DNA of 64,000 bases from an uncultured Craurococcus sp. (GTDB lineage Bacteria; Pseudomonadota; Alphaproteobacteria; Acetobacterales; Acetobacteraceae), in assembly GCA_902805545.1 (NCBI GenBank), contig CADCTD010000002.1, positions 1 to 64,000 on the forward strand, read 5' to 3'. Shown here one piece after another: positions 19,977 to 30,782 of this stretch. The notes below the pieces were generated by a model that was not told the DNA's origin, searched no databases, and worked only from the letters and a program-made list of their open reading frames with translations. Position 1 is the stretch's first letter. Each line of letters begins with the position of its first letter. The translations under genes were made by a program, and so were the position numbers.

Positions 19977-21439
19977 GCCTGCCCGCCGCGCAGGCCGAGG
20001 CGGGGGCGCTGCTCGCGCGCCTTGCCGGCGCGGCGCCGGCCGAGACGCATATCTCGGCGGTCTATGTCGGCCAGCGGGATGCCTGGAAGCTGAAGAAGGC
20101 GGTGGCGCTCGGCTTCCTCGACTTCACAAGCCTCGCCGAGCGTGAGCGGCTGCTGCGGCGGGAGCTGGCGCTGAACGCGCCCTTCGCCCCAGGCCTCTAT
20201 CGGGGGGTGGTGCCGCTCACCCGTGGGGCGGATGGCGCGCTCCGGCTCGGCGGCGACGGCCCGGCGGTGGAATGGGTGCTGCGCATGGCGCCGCTGCCGC
20301 CGGGCGACTTCCTCGAGGCGCAGGCGGCGACCGGGTTCGATGGGGCGCGGCTGGATGCGCTGGCGGATGCCGTCGTCGCCATGCATGCCGCGCTGCCGGC
20401 GCAGGCCCCGCCCGGCTTCCGCATGGTGATCGAGGGCAATGGGCGGGCGGCGCTGGGCGCCGGGCTGGCGGAGGGGCGGGTCGCGGCCTGGGTGGAGGCG
20501 GCGCTAGGCTGGCTGGCGCGGCTCGGGCCCCTGCTCGCCGCGCGGGCGGGGGAAGGGCGGGTGCGGCGCTGCCATGGCGACCTGCATCTCGGCAATCTCT
20601 GCCTCTGGCAGGGGCGGGTGACGCCCTTCGACGCGCTCGAGTTCGATGAGGCGCTGGCGACCATCGATACCGGCTACGACCTCGCCTTCCTGCTGATGGA
20701 TTGCGAGCACCGGCTCGGCCGCGCCGCCGCCAACCGGGTGCTGAATCGTTATGTCGCACGCTCGGGCGATGCCGGGCTGGTCGGGGCGCTGCCGCTCTGG
20801 CTCTCGCTGCGCGCGCTGATCCGGGCGCATGCGGAGGCCAGGCGGGGCGGCGACGGCCTCGCCTATCTTGATCGGGCGGAGGCGCTGCTGCGACCGGCGC
20901 CGCCGCGGCTGGTGGCGGTCGGCGGCTTGCAGGGGACGGGGAAGACGCGGCTGGCGCGGGCGCTGGCGCCGGAAATCGGCCCGGCGCCGGGGGCGCTGGT
21001 GCTGCGCTCGGACGAGATCCGCAAGCGCCTGGCCGGGATGCCGCCGGAGCAGCGCCTGCCGCCTTCGGCCTATACGCCGGAGGCGAGCGCCGCCGTGTTC
21101 GCCGAGCTTGCGGCCTGTGCGGAGGCGGCGCTGCGGGCCGGGCATGCGGTGATCGCCGATGCCGTCTTCCATCGCACCGGGGAGCGCGCGGCGATCGAGT
21201 CTGCGGCGCGGGTGGCGGGGGTGCGTTTCGACGGGTTCTGGCTCACCGCCCCGCGTGCCCTGCTGGAGGCGCGGATCGCCGCCCGCACCGGCGATGCCTC
21301 GGATGCCGATGCGGCGGTGCTGGCAGCGGCCGCTGCGCGGGATGCGGGGCCCGTCGCCTGGCAGGTGCTGGACGCGGCCGGGGACCCGCTGCCGGCGGCG
21401 CGCGAAGCGCTGGGCTGCAACGGTGCCGATCCGTGCTAG
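19973..21439 (+). CDS. Aminoglycoside-phosphotransferase-like kinase fused to AAA/zeta-like ATPase
   Basis: A 488-residue two-domain protein. Residues about 1-310 are APH/choline-kinase-like, with [16 protein letters not shown] (catalytic loop) and [20 protein letters not shown] (metal-binding DFD-equivalent). Residues about 315-480 form a P-loop kinase-like domain with Walker [16 protein letters not shown] and [11 protein letters not shown]. This architecture is known as bifunctional aminoglycoside phosphotransferase/ATP-binding protein in proteobacteria; the real substrate is unknown and a resistance role is not implied. It starts with GTG 19973 inside the pdxH stop. The nonsense codon in pdxH could therefore reduce its translation. 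Confidence 0.88.
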   Translation: MSLPAAQAEAGALLARLAGAAPAETHISAVYVGQRDAWKLKKAVALGFLDFTSLAERERLLRRELALNAPFAPGLYRGVVPLTRGADGALRLGGDGPAVEWVLRMAPLPPGDFLEAQAATGFDGARLDALADAVVAMHAALPAQAPPGFRMVIEGNGRAALGAGLAEGRVAAWVEAALGWLARLGPLLAARAGEGRVRRCHGDLHLGNLCLWQGRVTPFDALEFDEALATIDTGYDLAFLLMDCEHRLGRAAANRVLNRYVARSGDAGLVGALPLWLSLRALIRAHAEARRGGDGLAYLDRAEALLRPAPPRLVAVGGLQGTGKTRLARALAPEIGPAPGALVLRSDEIRKRLAGMPPEQRLPPSAYTPEASAAVFAELAACAEAALRAGHAVIADAVFHRTGERAAIESAARVAGVRFDGFWLTAPRALLEARIAARTGDASDADAAVLAAAAARDAGPVAWQVLDAAGDPLPAAREALGCNGADPC

Positions 21440-21473
21440 AATCCGGGCTTCCGCGCCGTTTGGGAGACGCGCC

Positions 21474-22352
21474 ATGGCCTATCGTCGTCTGCTCCTGCCC
21501 CTCACCGGCACCGCCGCCGGGGAGGCTGCGCTCGCCACCGCGCTGATGGTGGCGCGCATCTGGAACGCGCATGTGCACTGCCTGCATGTCCGGGTCGATG
21601 CCCGGGACGTGGCGCCGCTGGCCGGCGAGGGCCTGTCGGGCGCCATGATCGAGGAGATGATGGCGGCGACGGAGCGCGAGAGCGGCGACCGCGCCGGCCG
21701 CGTCCGCGCCCTGTTCGACCGCTTCGCCGGCACCTCGGGCGGCGTCGCCATCGCCGACAGCGCCGAGACCGCGCTCAAGACCGACGGGCCGACGCTGTCC
21801 TTCGAGAGCATCGCCGGGCGGGAGGAGGATGTGGTCGCGCAGCAGTCGCGCCTCTACGACATGGCGGTGGTGCCGCATCCGGAGGCGGATGAGGATGTCT
21901 CCTCCTCCGACGCGCTGCATGCGGTGCTGTTCGATTCGGGCCGGCCGGTGCTGATCGCGCCGCGGGAGGTGCCGCGGACGATCGGCACCCGCGTCTGCTG
22001 CGCCTGGAACGGCTCGGCCGAGAGTGCCGCCGCCATCGCCGCGGCCCTGCCCTGGCTGGACCGGGCCGAGGCCGTCCGCCTGCTCTATGCCGACGAGTAC
22101 CAGCGGCGCGGGCCGAAGGTGGAGGGCATCCGCAGCTACCTCCGCTGGCACGAGATCGAGGCGGAGCCGGTGCTGTTCAAGCCGATGACCAAGGATGTCG
22201 GCGCCGGGTTGCTCGGCGCGGCGCGGGACTTCGACGCGGACCTGCTCTGCATGGGGGCCTATAGCCATTCGCGGCTGCGCCAGCTCATCCTCGGCGGCGT
22301 CACCCGGCATGTCCTCGAGAACAGCGACATGCCGGTGCTGATGTGCCGCTGA
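21474..22352 (+). CDS. Universal stress protein, tandem Usp domains
   Basis: A 292-residue cytoplasmic protein with two UspA-like alpha/beta repeats. The first begins YRRLLLPLTGTAAGEAAL, and the second ends DLLCMGAYSHSRLRQLILGG and TRHVLENSDMPVLM, the GxS-x9-GS-like nucleotide-binding tail. ATG 21474 is preceded by GGGAG; upstream in-frame starts lie in the previous gene. The role is inferred as stress survival. It is 34 bases downstream of the kinase fusion in the same direction. Confidence 0.88.
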   Translation: MAYRRLLLPLTGTAAGEAALATALMVARIWNAHVHCLHVRVDARDVAPLAGEGLSGAMIEEMMAATERESGDRAGRVRALFDRFAGTSGGVAIADSAETALKTDGPTLSFESIAGREEDVVAQQSRLYDMAVVPHPEADEDVSSSDALHAVLFDSGRPVLIAPREVPRTIGTRVCCAWNGSAESAAAIAAALPWLDRAEAVRLLYADEYQRRGPKVEGIRSYLRWHEIEAEPVLFKPMTKDVGAGLLGAARDFDADLLCMGAYSHSRLRQLILGGVTRHVLENSDMPVLMCR

Positions 22353-22519
22353 GCGGGATCGCCGAAGGGCGGCATCGCCTGGAGGCGTGACTCGTGCGGC
22401 CCGGACCATGCCGGGCCATGGTCCACGATCCGGCGATCGGGAATCATGGCCCAAGGCCCGTTGCGGCGGCGGCCCCGGCGCCGCATGATCCCGCCCCGGT
22501 TTCGGCTGGGAGAATGAGG

Positions 22520-23503
22520 ATGAGCCCTATCTGGACGCGGCGTGGCCTGCTCGGCGGCGCCCTGGCCCTGCCCTTCATCCGCACGGCGCGGGCGCAGCAG
22601 ACGCTGGAATGGGTGGCGGGCTCGCTCGGCGGCGGCTGGTACACCATGGCCGCCGGCCTCTCCGCCCTGGTCAAGGACGAGAACCCGGACCTGCAGATCC
22701 GCGTCGTCCCGGGAGGGGGGCTGGCCAATTCCACCCGCGTCAACCGTGCCCAATCGCCGATGGGCTGGGGCATCGACACCTTCGCCGCCGCCGCCCGGGC
22801 GGGGTCGGAGCCCTATTCGGAGAAGCATGAGGCGCTGCGCTGCCTCGGCACCGGCTATTCGCCGACCGAGTTCCACTTCCTCCGCCGCGCCGATGGCGGG
22901 CCGGAGGACATGCGCGCCATCCTGACGCAGCGGGGGCTGCGCATCGCCTGCCCGCAGCGCTCCTCGACCGATGAGATGACGCTGCAGCGGATCCTGAGAT
23001 TCCTCGGCACCAGCCCGGACAGGATCAGGTCCGAAGGCGGGCGCTACCTGAACGGCAGCTATGCCGATATCGGCTCCGCCTATTCGGACGGGCAGGTCGA
23101 CTACCTCTTCGTGGCGCTGGCCAAGCCGGCGGCCATCGTCACCGAGATCGCCCAGGGGCGGCGGCCCGGCAGGCTGGTCGAGTTCCCTGCCGATATCCGC
23201 CGCCACCTGATCGACCAGTATGCCTATGCCGAGGGGGTGCTGCCGGCCGCGACCTACCCCGCGCTGCAGTCTGGCGACGTGCCGGTGACGATGATGGACA
23301 GCGTGCTCATGGTGCATGAGAGCATGCCGGAAGAGGCCGCCTACAAGATCACCCGCACGCTGATCCGCAACAAGGGCCAGCGCCTGGTCTCCATCCATGC
23401 CAGCATGGGCGCCTGGGACCCGGCGGCCTCGGTGAAGTATCAGGGCCTGCCGCTGCATCCGGGCGGGATCAAGGCCTTCAGGGAGGCGGGCATCCTCTCC
23501 TAG
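22520..23503 (+). CDS. TAXI-family TRAP transporter solute-binding protein
   Basis: A 327-residue periplasmic protein. The N-terminus SPIWTRRGLLGGALALPFI, ending in ARAQ, looks like a twin-arginine signal. The mature part starts LEWVAGSLGGGWYTMAAGL and contains VVPGGGLANSTRVN and SYADIGSAYSDGQVDYLF, typical of the NMT1/TAXI family. An ATG two codons upstream (22514) is too close to the GGGAG; 22520 gives better spacing. It delivers an unknown solute to the following TRAP permease. Confidence 0.88.
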   Translation: MSPIWTRRGLLGGALALPFIRTARAQQTLEWVAGSLGGGWYTMAAGLSALVKDENPDLQIRVVPGGGLANSTRVNRAQSPMGWGIDTFAAAARAGSEPYSEKHEALRCLGTGYSPTEFHFLRRADGGPEDMRAILTQRGLRIACPQRSSTDEMTLQRILRFLGTSPDRIRSEGGRYLNGSYADIGSAYSDGQVDYLFVALAKPAAIVTEIAQGRRPGRLVEFPADIRRHLIDQYAYAEGVLPAATYPALQSGDVPVTMMDSVLMVHESMPEEAAYKITRTLIRNKGQRLVSIHASMGAWDPAASVKYQGLPLHPGGIKAFREAGILS

Positions 23504-23544
23504 CCGCCAGGGGCGGCAAGGTCCTTGCATAGGGGCGAAGCATC

Positions 23545-25473
23545 ATGCGCGACCTCGCCGGCCCCCTGAAGCTGATCGTCACCCTGTGGCTGGCCGCGGC
23601 CTCGGCCATCCACCTCTATTTCGGCGGGTTCGGCTTTCCCGAGCCGATCACGCTCCGCGCCTTCCACCTGCTGGTCTTCGTCCCGCCGCTCTTCCTGCTC
23701 TATCCGGCGCGGCCCGGCCGCTCGCCGGCGCGGCGGCCGAGCCTCGTCGACTGGCTTTGGGTCGCCGCCGCCGCGGTGCCGCATGGCTGGGTGATGTGGC
23801 ACTGGGCCGAGGTCTCGGACCGGATGGAGTATGTCGACCCCTTCGGCTGGGAGATGATGGTGCTCGCCGTGCTGGCGGTCGTCACCCTGCTCGAGGCGAC
23901 GCGGCGGGCGGTCGAGGTCGGGCTCGCCTGGATGATCGTCATCTCGGTCGCCTATATGGGCTTCGGGCACCATATCCCCGGCCTGCTGAACAGCCGGCCC
24001 TTCAGCCTGGCCGAGATCCTCGAGGCCTCCTGGCTGGTGCCGACGGCGGGTGGGGTCTATGGGCCGCTCACCGGCATCGTGGCGACGACCATCGCCGTCT
24101 TCATCGTCTTCGGCGCCTTCATGCAGGGCAGCGGCACGGGGCGGCTCTTCACCAATCTCGGTGCGGCGGCGGCGGGGCGCTATACGGGCGGGCCGGCCAA
24201 GGTCGCCGTCATCACCTCCGGCCTGTTCGGGACGATGAGCGGCAGCAGCGTCTCCAACGTCATCACCACGGGCGCCATGACCATCCCGCTGATGATCCGC
24301 ATCGGCTACCGGCCGGCGGTCGCCGCGGGGATCGAGAGCGCGGCCTCGGTCGGCGGGGCGCTGATGCCGCCGGTGATGGGGGCGGCGGCCTTCGTCCTCG
24401 CCGAGATCACCGGCATCGCCTATGGCGAGATCGTCGTCGCGGCGGCCATCGGCGCGGCGCTCTACTACTTCGCCATCCTCGCCGCGGTGCATTTCGAGGC
24501 GAAGAAGGCCGGCATGGCGCCGATGCCGCTGCGCGACATCCCCGCCTGGCGCGAGGTGGCGCAGGATGCGCATCTCGTCATCCCGATCGCCGTGCTGGTC
24601 TGGCTGATGATGGGCCGCTGGAGCGGCAATTTCGCCGCCTTCGTGGCGACGCTCGCCATGGTCGGCGTGGCCGCCTTCCGGCGCCGGAGCCGCATGGGCT
24701 GGCGGCAGGTGCTGGAGAGCCTGACCAATGCCGGGCTGACCATGGCGCCGCTCGCCGTCTCCATCGCAGGTGCCGGCATCGTCGTCTCGGCGTTGACGGC
24801 GACGGGGCTGGTCGTGGCGCTGGGCGGCATCATCAAGGACCTGGCGGCGGGGAATTTCGCGCTGCTGCTGATCCTGCTGGCGGTCACCGTGCTGATTCTC
24901 GGCATGGGGATCCCGACGACACCGAGCTACATCATCGCCGCCGCCATCGGCGTGCCGCAGATCCTCGACCTCGGCAGCCAGGCGCTCGGCGTCCCGCCAG
25001 GGGACCTGCTGCTGCCGGCGCATCTCTTCGTCTTCTACTTCGCGGTGCTGGCGGATGCCTCGCCGCCCGTGGCGGCGGCCGCCTTCGCCGCGGCGGCCAT
25101 CGCCAAGGCCTCCCCGCTCGTCTCGAGCAACCATGCGACGCGGCTCGGCATCGCCGGCTTCACCGTGGGCTTCGCCTTCCTCTACGACCCGGGGATCATG
25201 CTGCGCGGCTCGCTTGCCGACATCCTGACCGCGACGGCGATCCAGGTGGGCGCGCTGACGGCGATCTGCGCGGCCTATGCCGGCTTCCTGCTGGCGCCGA
25301 TGGGCTGGGCCTCGCGGCTGCTGCTGGGTGGGGCGGGGCTCTTCGCCGCCTTCTACCACGGCGTGCCGGACCTGGTGCGGCTGGCCGTCGCGCTCGGCGT
25401 GCCGGGGCTGATCGCCGCCGTGCAGATCATCCGACTACCGCGGGCGGCCGCGCCGCGCATCCCAGGAGAGTGA
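23545..25473 (+). CDS. TRAP transporter fused 4TM/12TM permease
   Basis: A 642-residue polytopic inner-membrane protein joining the small (DctQ-like) and large (DctM-like) TRAP subunits, as is usual for TAXI systems. TM-rich N-terminal 200 residues are followed by the DctM core with SGLFGTMSGSSVSNVITTG and VGGALMPPVMGAAAFVLAE, and later GMGIPTTPSYIIAAAIG. It works as a sodium-coupled symporter with a periplasmic binding protein. It lies 41 bases after the TAXI gene and 2 bases before the ABC-type binding protein. Confidence 0.93.
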   Translation: MRDLAGPLKLIVTLWLAAASAIHLYFGGFGFPEPITLRAFHLLVFVPPLFLLYPARPGRSPARRPSLVDWLWVAAAAVPHGWVMWHWAEVSDRMEYVDPFGWEMMVLAVLAVVTLLEATRRAVEVGLAWMIVISVAYMGFGHHIPGLLNSRPFSLAEILEASWLVPTAGGVYGPLTGIVATTIAVFIVFGAFMQGSGTGRLFTNLGAAAAGRYTGGPAKVAVITSGLFGTMSGSSVSNVITTGAMTIPLMIRIGYRPAVAAGIESAASVGGALMPPVMGAAAFVLAEITGIAYGEIVVAAAIGAALYYFAILAAVHFEAKKAGMAPMPLRDIPAWREVAQDAHLVIPIAVLVWLMMGRWSGNFAAFVATLAMVGVAAFRRRSRMGWRQVLESLTNAGLTMAPLAVSIAGAGIVVSALTATGLVVALGGIIKDLAAGNFALLLILLAVTVLILGMGIPTTPSYIIAAAIGVPQILDLGSQALGVPPGDLLLPAHLFVFYFAVLADASPPVAAAAFAAAAIAKASPLVSSNHATRLGIAGFTVGFAFLYDPGIMLRGSLADILTATAIQVGALTAICAAYAGFLLAPMGWASRLLLGGAGLFAAFYHGVPDLVRLAVALGVPGLIAAVQIIRLPRAAAPRIPGE

Positions 25474-25475
25474 CG

Positions 25476-26504
25476 ATGCTGAAGCCATTCCTGCTCGCCC
25501 TGGCGCTGCTGGCCCCGGGGATCGCGGCCGCGCAGCAGGCGGCGAGCGCGGGGCCGACCCTCTCGGCGGTGCGGGCCCGCGGCGCCCTCTCCTGCGGCAT
25601 CTCGACCGGCGACCCGGCCTGGAGCCAGCCGGACAGCCGCGGCATCTGGCAGGGGATGGATGCGGATCTCTGCCGCGCCATCGCCGCCGCGGTGCTCGGC
25701 AGCCCGGAGCGGCTGGTCTGGCAGCACCTCACCGGGCAGAACCGCTTCCCGGCGCTGGCCTCCGGCCAGGTGGAGGTGCTGACGCGGACCACCACCTGGA
25801 CTATGGCGCGGGATTCGATGCTCGGGCTCAATTTCACCGCGCCGAATTTCTATGACGGCCAGGGCTTCCTCGTGCATGCCGAGAGCGGCATCACCAGCAT
25901 CCGCCAGCTCGACGGCGCGACCATCTGCTTCGTCTCCGCCAGCACGCATGAGCTGAACCTGCAGGACTGGTCGCGCAGCCAGGGCATCCGCTTCACCCCG
26001 GTGATCTTCGCCGAGAAGGACGAGGCGCGGCGGGCCTATGAGAGTAACCGCTGCGACAGCTACACCGGCGATGCCAGCCAGCTCGCCGCCATCCGCGGCG
26101 CCTTCCCCGAGCCGGCGCGGCATGTGCTGCTGCCGGAGCGGATCAGCAAGGAGCCCTATGCGCCCTCCGTCCGCCAGGGCGACGACCAGTGGTTCGACAT
26201 CGTCCGCTATGTCGTCTTCGGCCTCGTCGAAGCAGAGGAGCTCGGCATCACCCGCGCCAATGCGGACCGGTTGCTGGCCGAGAGCCCGAGCCCGGCGGTG
26301 CAGCGGCTGCTCGGCAGGACGGGCGACCTGGGGCCGACGCTCGGCCTCGATCGGGGCTGGATGCTGAATGCCGTGAAGGCCGTCGGTAATTACGGCGAGA
26401 TTTACGAGCGGCATCTCGGCAAGGACAGCCCGGTCGGGCTGCCGCGCGGGCTCAACGACCTCTGGACCCGCGGCGGGCTGATGGTGGCGCCGCCAATGCG
26501 CTGA
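25476..26504 (+). CDS. Amino-acid ABC-type periplasmic binding protein (AapJ-like)
   Basis: A 342-residue protein with a Sec signal MLKPFLLALALLAPGIAAAQ and a family-3 solute-binding fold: LSCGISTGDPAWSQPDSRG, WQGMDADLCRAIAAAVLG, LTRTTTWTMARDS and NRCDSYTGDASQLAA. This matches AapJ/BztA general amino acid binding proteins, which normally pair with AapQMP ABC components. None are here; the gene instead follows TRAP genes with a GGAG ribosome site just before their stop. It may be an orphan binding protein, or an alternative receptor. Its stop is one base from the convergent serA stop. Confidence 0.9.
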   Translation: MLKPFLLALALLAPGIAAAQQAASAGPTLSAVRARGALSCGISTGDPAWSQPDSRGIWQGMDADLCRAIAAAVLGSPERLVWQHLTGQNRFPALASGQVEVLTRTTTWTMARDSMLGLNFTAPNFYDGQGFLVHAESGITSIRQLDGATICFVSASTHELNLQDWSRSQGIRFTPVIFAEKDEARRAYESNRCDSYTGDASQLAAIRGAFPEPARHVLLPERISKEPYAPSVRQGDDQWFDIVRYVVFGLVEAEELGITRANADRLLAESPSPAVQRLLGRTGDLGPTLGLDRGWMLNAVKAVGNYGEIYERHLGKDSPVGLPRGLNDLWTRGGLMVAPPMR

Positions 26505-26505
26505 C

Positions 26506-27753
26506 CTACTCCCGCTCGTAGATCAGCCGTGCCCGCACCGTGCCGGGCAGGGCGCGAAGCTCGCCGAGGATGGCCTCCGCCTCGTCCCGCGCCTCGACGC
26601 TCTCGACCACGACGTAACCGAGCTCGGCCTGGGTCTGGTAGTACTGCGCGGTGATGTTGAGCCCCCGCCGGCCGAAGGCCTCATTGATTCGGGACAGCAT
26701 GCCGGGCGCGTCGCGGTGGACATGGATCCAGCGCGCGCCGCTCGCCCGGGCGGGAAGCTGCACCTGGGGGAAGTTCACCGCCCCCATGGTCGCGCCCGTG
26801 TCGCTGAAGTCGATCAGCTTCCGCGCCACCTCCTGGCCGATGCGGGACTGGGCCTCCTGCGTGCTGCCGCCGATATGCGGCGTCAGGATGACGTTGGGGA
26901 GGCCCTGGACCGGGCTCCGGAAGCGCTCGCCGTTGCGGGCCGGCTCCTCCGGGAAGACGTCGGCGGCGAAGCCGAGCAGGTGGCGGTCGCGCAGCGCCCC
27001 GGCGACGGCCTCGAGGTCGACCAGCGAGCCGCGGGCATTGTTGATGAGGATGGCGCCGGTCTTCATCCGCGCGACCTGGGCCGGGCCGATCATGCCGATG
27101 GTCTCGGGCGTCTCCGGCACGTGGAGCGTGACGATGTCGGCCTCGGCCAGCAGGTCGCCGAGGCTGGCGCAGGGGCGGGCATTGCCATGCGGCAGCTTGG
27201 TGGTGTGGTCGAAATAGATCACCCGCAGGCCGAAGGCCTCGGCCAGCACCGAGAGCTGGCTGCCGATATTGCCGTAGCCGACGATGCCGAGCGTCCGGCC
27301 GCGTACCTCGTAGCTGCCCTCGGCCGACTTGTCCCAGCCGCCCTGATGGGCGGAGCGGGAGCGGTCCGGGATGCCGCGGAGCAGCATCACCACCTCGCCC
27401 ATCACCAACTCGGCGACGGAGCGGGTGTTGGAGAAGGGGGCGTTGAAGACGGGGATGGCGCGGAGCGCCGCAGTGGCGAGATCGACCTGGTTGGTGCCGA
27501 TGCAGAAGCAGCCGACGGCGATCAGCCGGTCCGCCGCCTCCAGGGCGGTGCCGGTCAGCTGGGTGCGCGAGCGGATGCCGAGGAGGTGGACGCCGTGCAA
27601 CGCCCGGGCGAGGTCCGGGCCATCCAGCGCCTTCGGCATGCGGGTGACGTTCTCGTAGCCGGCGGCGGCCAGGAGCTCCACCGCGCTGTCGGAGATGCCT
27701 TCCAGCAGGAGGACGCGGATGCGGTCCTTGGGAAGGGAGAGGCGGTCGGACAT
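26506..27753 (-). CDS. serA: D-3-phosphoglycerate dehydrogenase with ACT domain
   Basis: A 415-residue enzyme of the serine pathway that oxidises 3-phosphoglycerate to 3-phosphohydroxypyruvate. NAD-binding GIVGYGNIGSQLSVLAEAFG, INNARGSLVDLEAV, and VILTPHIGGSTQEAQ with the catalytic His are visible. The C-terminal 75 residues (WIHVHRDAPGMLSRINEAF) are an ACT domain, implying serine feedback. The length matches the E. coli type. ATG 27753 was chosen over a long upstream extension that overlaps the preceding gene. Confidence 0.94.
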   Translation of the reverse strand: MSDRLSLPKDRIRVLLLEGISDSAVELLAAAGYENVTRMPKALDGPDLARALHGVHLLGIRSRTQLTGTALEAADRLIAVGCFCIGTNQVDLATAALRAIPVFNAPFSNTRSVAELVMGEVVMLLRGIPDRSRSAHQGGWDKSAEGSYEVRGRTLGIVGYGNIGSQLSVLAEAFGLRVIYFDHTTKLPHGNARPCASLGDLLAEADIVTLHVPETPETIGMIGPAQVARMKTGAILINNARGSLVDLEAVAGALRDRHLLGFAADVFPEEPARNGERFRSPVQGLPNVILTPHIGGSTQEAQSRIGQEVARKLIDFSDTGATMGAVNFPQVQLPARASGARWIHVHRDAPGMLSRINEAFGRRGLNITAQYYQTQAELGYVVVESVEARDEAEAILGELRALPGTVRARLIYERE

Positions 27754-27793
27754 GGGGGCTCCGGGGCGGCAAACGGGGGCGCTTCTTGCGCCC

Positions 27794-28567
27794 TTACGTG
27801 CCTGCCGCCAAGCCCGGCGTGCGGGGGACCAGGGTGCGGGTGCGGTAGCGTGCGACCTGCTGGCCGGCGGGGACCTTTTGGAAGACCAGGAAATAGCTGT
27901 GGTTCTTCCGCGCATGCACCTGGCGGAGCAGCCGCGCCACCCCCGGCCGGTTGGGGCGCATCAGCACGAAGAGGTCGCGGGCATAGAAGCCGAGCTCGGC
28001 GAGGCCGGTGACGATCTGCACATGGGTCAGCTCCTGCCGGTTGGCGCTGACCTCGTCCTGGCACTTGACGATGAGGATGCCGTGGTCGCGCAGCACCCGC
28101 CGCGCCTCGGCGGCCGCGGCCAGGTAGAGGTCGAGCACCGCCTGGTGCCAGCGCCCGCCCCCCGGCGCCTCGCCCTCGCCGCCGGCGGCATAGTAGGTGC
28201 GGAGGCCAGCATGGCTGCCGAGCCCGCCGCGCGTCGCCGATTTCGGGCGGAGCAGGCCCTCCATGTAGGGCGGGTCGAGCACCAGCGCGTCGAGGCTGCC
28301 ATCGGTGTGGGGCAGCGCGCGGCAATCGGTCCCCGTGGCGAGGTCGGAGGCCAGCACGCGGTAAAGCCCCTCCGGCACCTGCTGCCAGAAAACGCCCTGG
28401 CCATAGGTGACATCGGCGATGACCGCCCCTGCCGGGACGTGAAGGGCCAGGATCTGCGGGAAGAGGGCGGCATTGCCCCCGGCATGGGCGGAGAGCACCA
28501 CATCCGCCGTCGCGCTGCCGCCCTGCACCCGGCGGGCGCGGGGCGGGGCCTCCGCCGCGTCACTCAT
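27794..28567 (-). CDS. SAM-dependent DNA methyltransferase-like protein (orphan)
   Basis: A 257-residue protein with a motif I-like [15 protein letters not shown] followed by [15 protein letters not shown], the DPPY catalytic motif of N6-adenine/N4-cytosine DNA methyltransferases, then [13 protein letters not shown] or protein N-methylation cannot be excluded, because DPPY also occurs in rRNA methylases. No restriction enzyme gene is nearby. ATG 28567 overlaps the aat stop by 8 bases, placing it in the aat transcript. The target site is not predictable. Confidence 0.8.
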   Translation of the reverse strand: MSDAAEAPPRARRVQGGSATADVVLSAHAGGNAALFPQILALHVPAGAVIADVTYGQGVFWQQVPEGLYRVLASDLATGTDCRALPHTDGSLDALVLDPPYMEGLLRPKSATRGGLGSHAGLRTYYAAGGEGEAPGGGRWHQAVLDLYLAAAAEARRVLRDHGILIVKCQDEVSANRQELTHVQIVTGLAELGFYARDLFVLMRPNRPGVARLLRQVHARKNHSYFLVFQKVPAGQQVARYRTRTLVPRTPGLAAGT

Positions 28568-29234
28568 GCGCGCTGGCGGCGCGGAGGGCGCGGATCTCGG
28601 CCTCCAGCAGGCCGGGATCGGGGGTGATGTGCCACTCGGCGCGCATGGCGACGGCATGGGCGAGGCGGCGCTTGTAGTCGGCGCGGGGGATCTCGTGGGC
28701 GCCGAATTGCGAGAGGTGCTCGGTCAGGAACTGGCTGTCGAGCACGGTGAAGCCGCCGAGGCGGAGCCGCGCCACCAGATGCACCAGCGCGACCTTCGAG
28801 GCATCCCGCGCCCGGCTGAACATGCTCTCGCCGAAGAAGGCGGCGCCGAGGATGACGCCATAGAGGCCGCCGACCAGCCGCCCCTCCTGCCAGACCTCGA
28901 TGGAATGGGCATGGCCCTGGCGGTGGAGGGCGAGAAAGAGATGCTCGATCTCCGGGTTGATCCAGGTGTCCTCCCGCCCCGGCGCTGCGGCGGCGCAGCC
29001 GGCGATGGCCGCGGCGAAGTCGCGGTCGGCGGTGACCTCGTAGGGGCCGGAGAGGACGGTCCGCATCAGCCGCTTCGGGAGGTGGAAGCCCTCAAAGAGC
29101 GGGATGATCCCGCGCCGCTCCGGATCGAGCCAGTAAAGCCGGTCGCCCCCGCGGCTCTCCGCCATGGGGAAGAGGCCGGCGCGATAGGCGCGGAGCATGA
29201 GCTCCGGCGTGATGTCGATGTGGCGGCGGCTCAT
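28560..29234 (-). CDS. aat: Leucyl/phenylalanyl-tRNA--protein transferase
   Basis: A 224-residue cytoplasmic enzyme of the N-end rule pathway that adds Leu or Phe to N-terminal Arg/Lys of proteins destined for ClpS/ClpAP. Conserved segments include [67 protein letters not shown] and [15 protein letters not shown]. Full length. The arrangement accC-aat on one strand is common in alphaproteobacteria. Confidence 0.95.
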   Translation of the reverse strand: MSRRHIDITPELMLRAYRAGLFPMAESRGGDRLYWLDPERRGIIPLFEGFHLPKRLMRTVLSGPYEVTADRDFAAAIAGCAAAAPGREDTWINPEIEHLFLALHRQGHAHSIEVWQEGRLVGGLYGVILGAAFFGESMFSRARDASKVALVHLVARLRLGGFTVLDSQFLTEHLSQFGAHEIPRADYKRRLAHAVAMRAEWHITPDPGLLEAEIRALRAASAHE

Positions 29235-29264
29235 GCGGGGGCGACCGGCCGGCGGGACACCATG

Positions 29265-29381
29265 TCAGGCCCCCGGCTGCTGCGGTCGCGGCAAGGGGGA
29301 GGCCGTCGTCCCGGCCTCCAGGGCGCGACCGATTCGATGGGGGAAGCGCTCCTTCGCCTCGGCGATGCTGTGGCGCGACAT
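29265..29381 (-). pseudogene. Truncated Phd/YefM-type antitoxin remnant
   Basis: A 38-codon frame starting MSRHSIAEAKERFPH and continuing GRALEAG. This matches the first two secondary-structure elements of Phd/YefM antitoxins (the DNA-binding N-terminus, HSIAEAKxRxPxLIDRALxGE). After residue about 24 the sequence changes to TTASPLPRPQQPGA and stops, so the rest of the antitoxin and any toxin are missing. Only 30 bases separate it from aat. It is either a decayed toxin-antitoxin locus or a very small DNA-binding protein. Confidence 0.6.
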
Positions 29382-29427
29382 GGGGGCAGCATAGCCAGCC
29401 GCCCGGCCGGCCGCCACCGTTTCCCCT

Positions 29428-30780
<1,353 letters not shown>

Positions 30781-30782
30781 GG

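Noticed and set aside
19973..21439. Aminoglycoside resistance gene
   Set aside because: The APH-like domain belongs to a chromosomal fusion family of unknown role; similarity to the kinase fold alone does not support resistance.
23586..26504. Possible 972-codon protein covering the TRAP permease region
   Set aside because: Only the last 342 codons are a real protein (the amino acid binding protein with its own signal peptide); the rest is an out-of-frame shadow of the permease gene.
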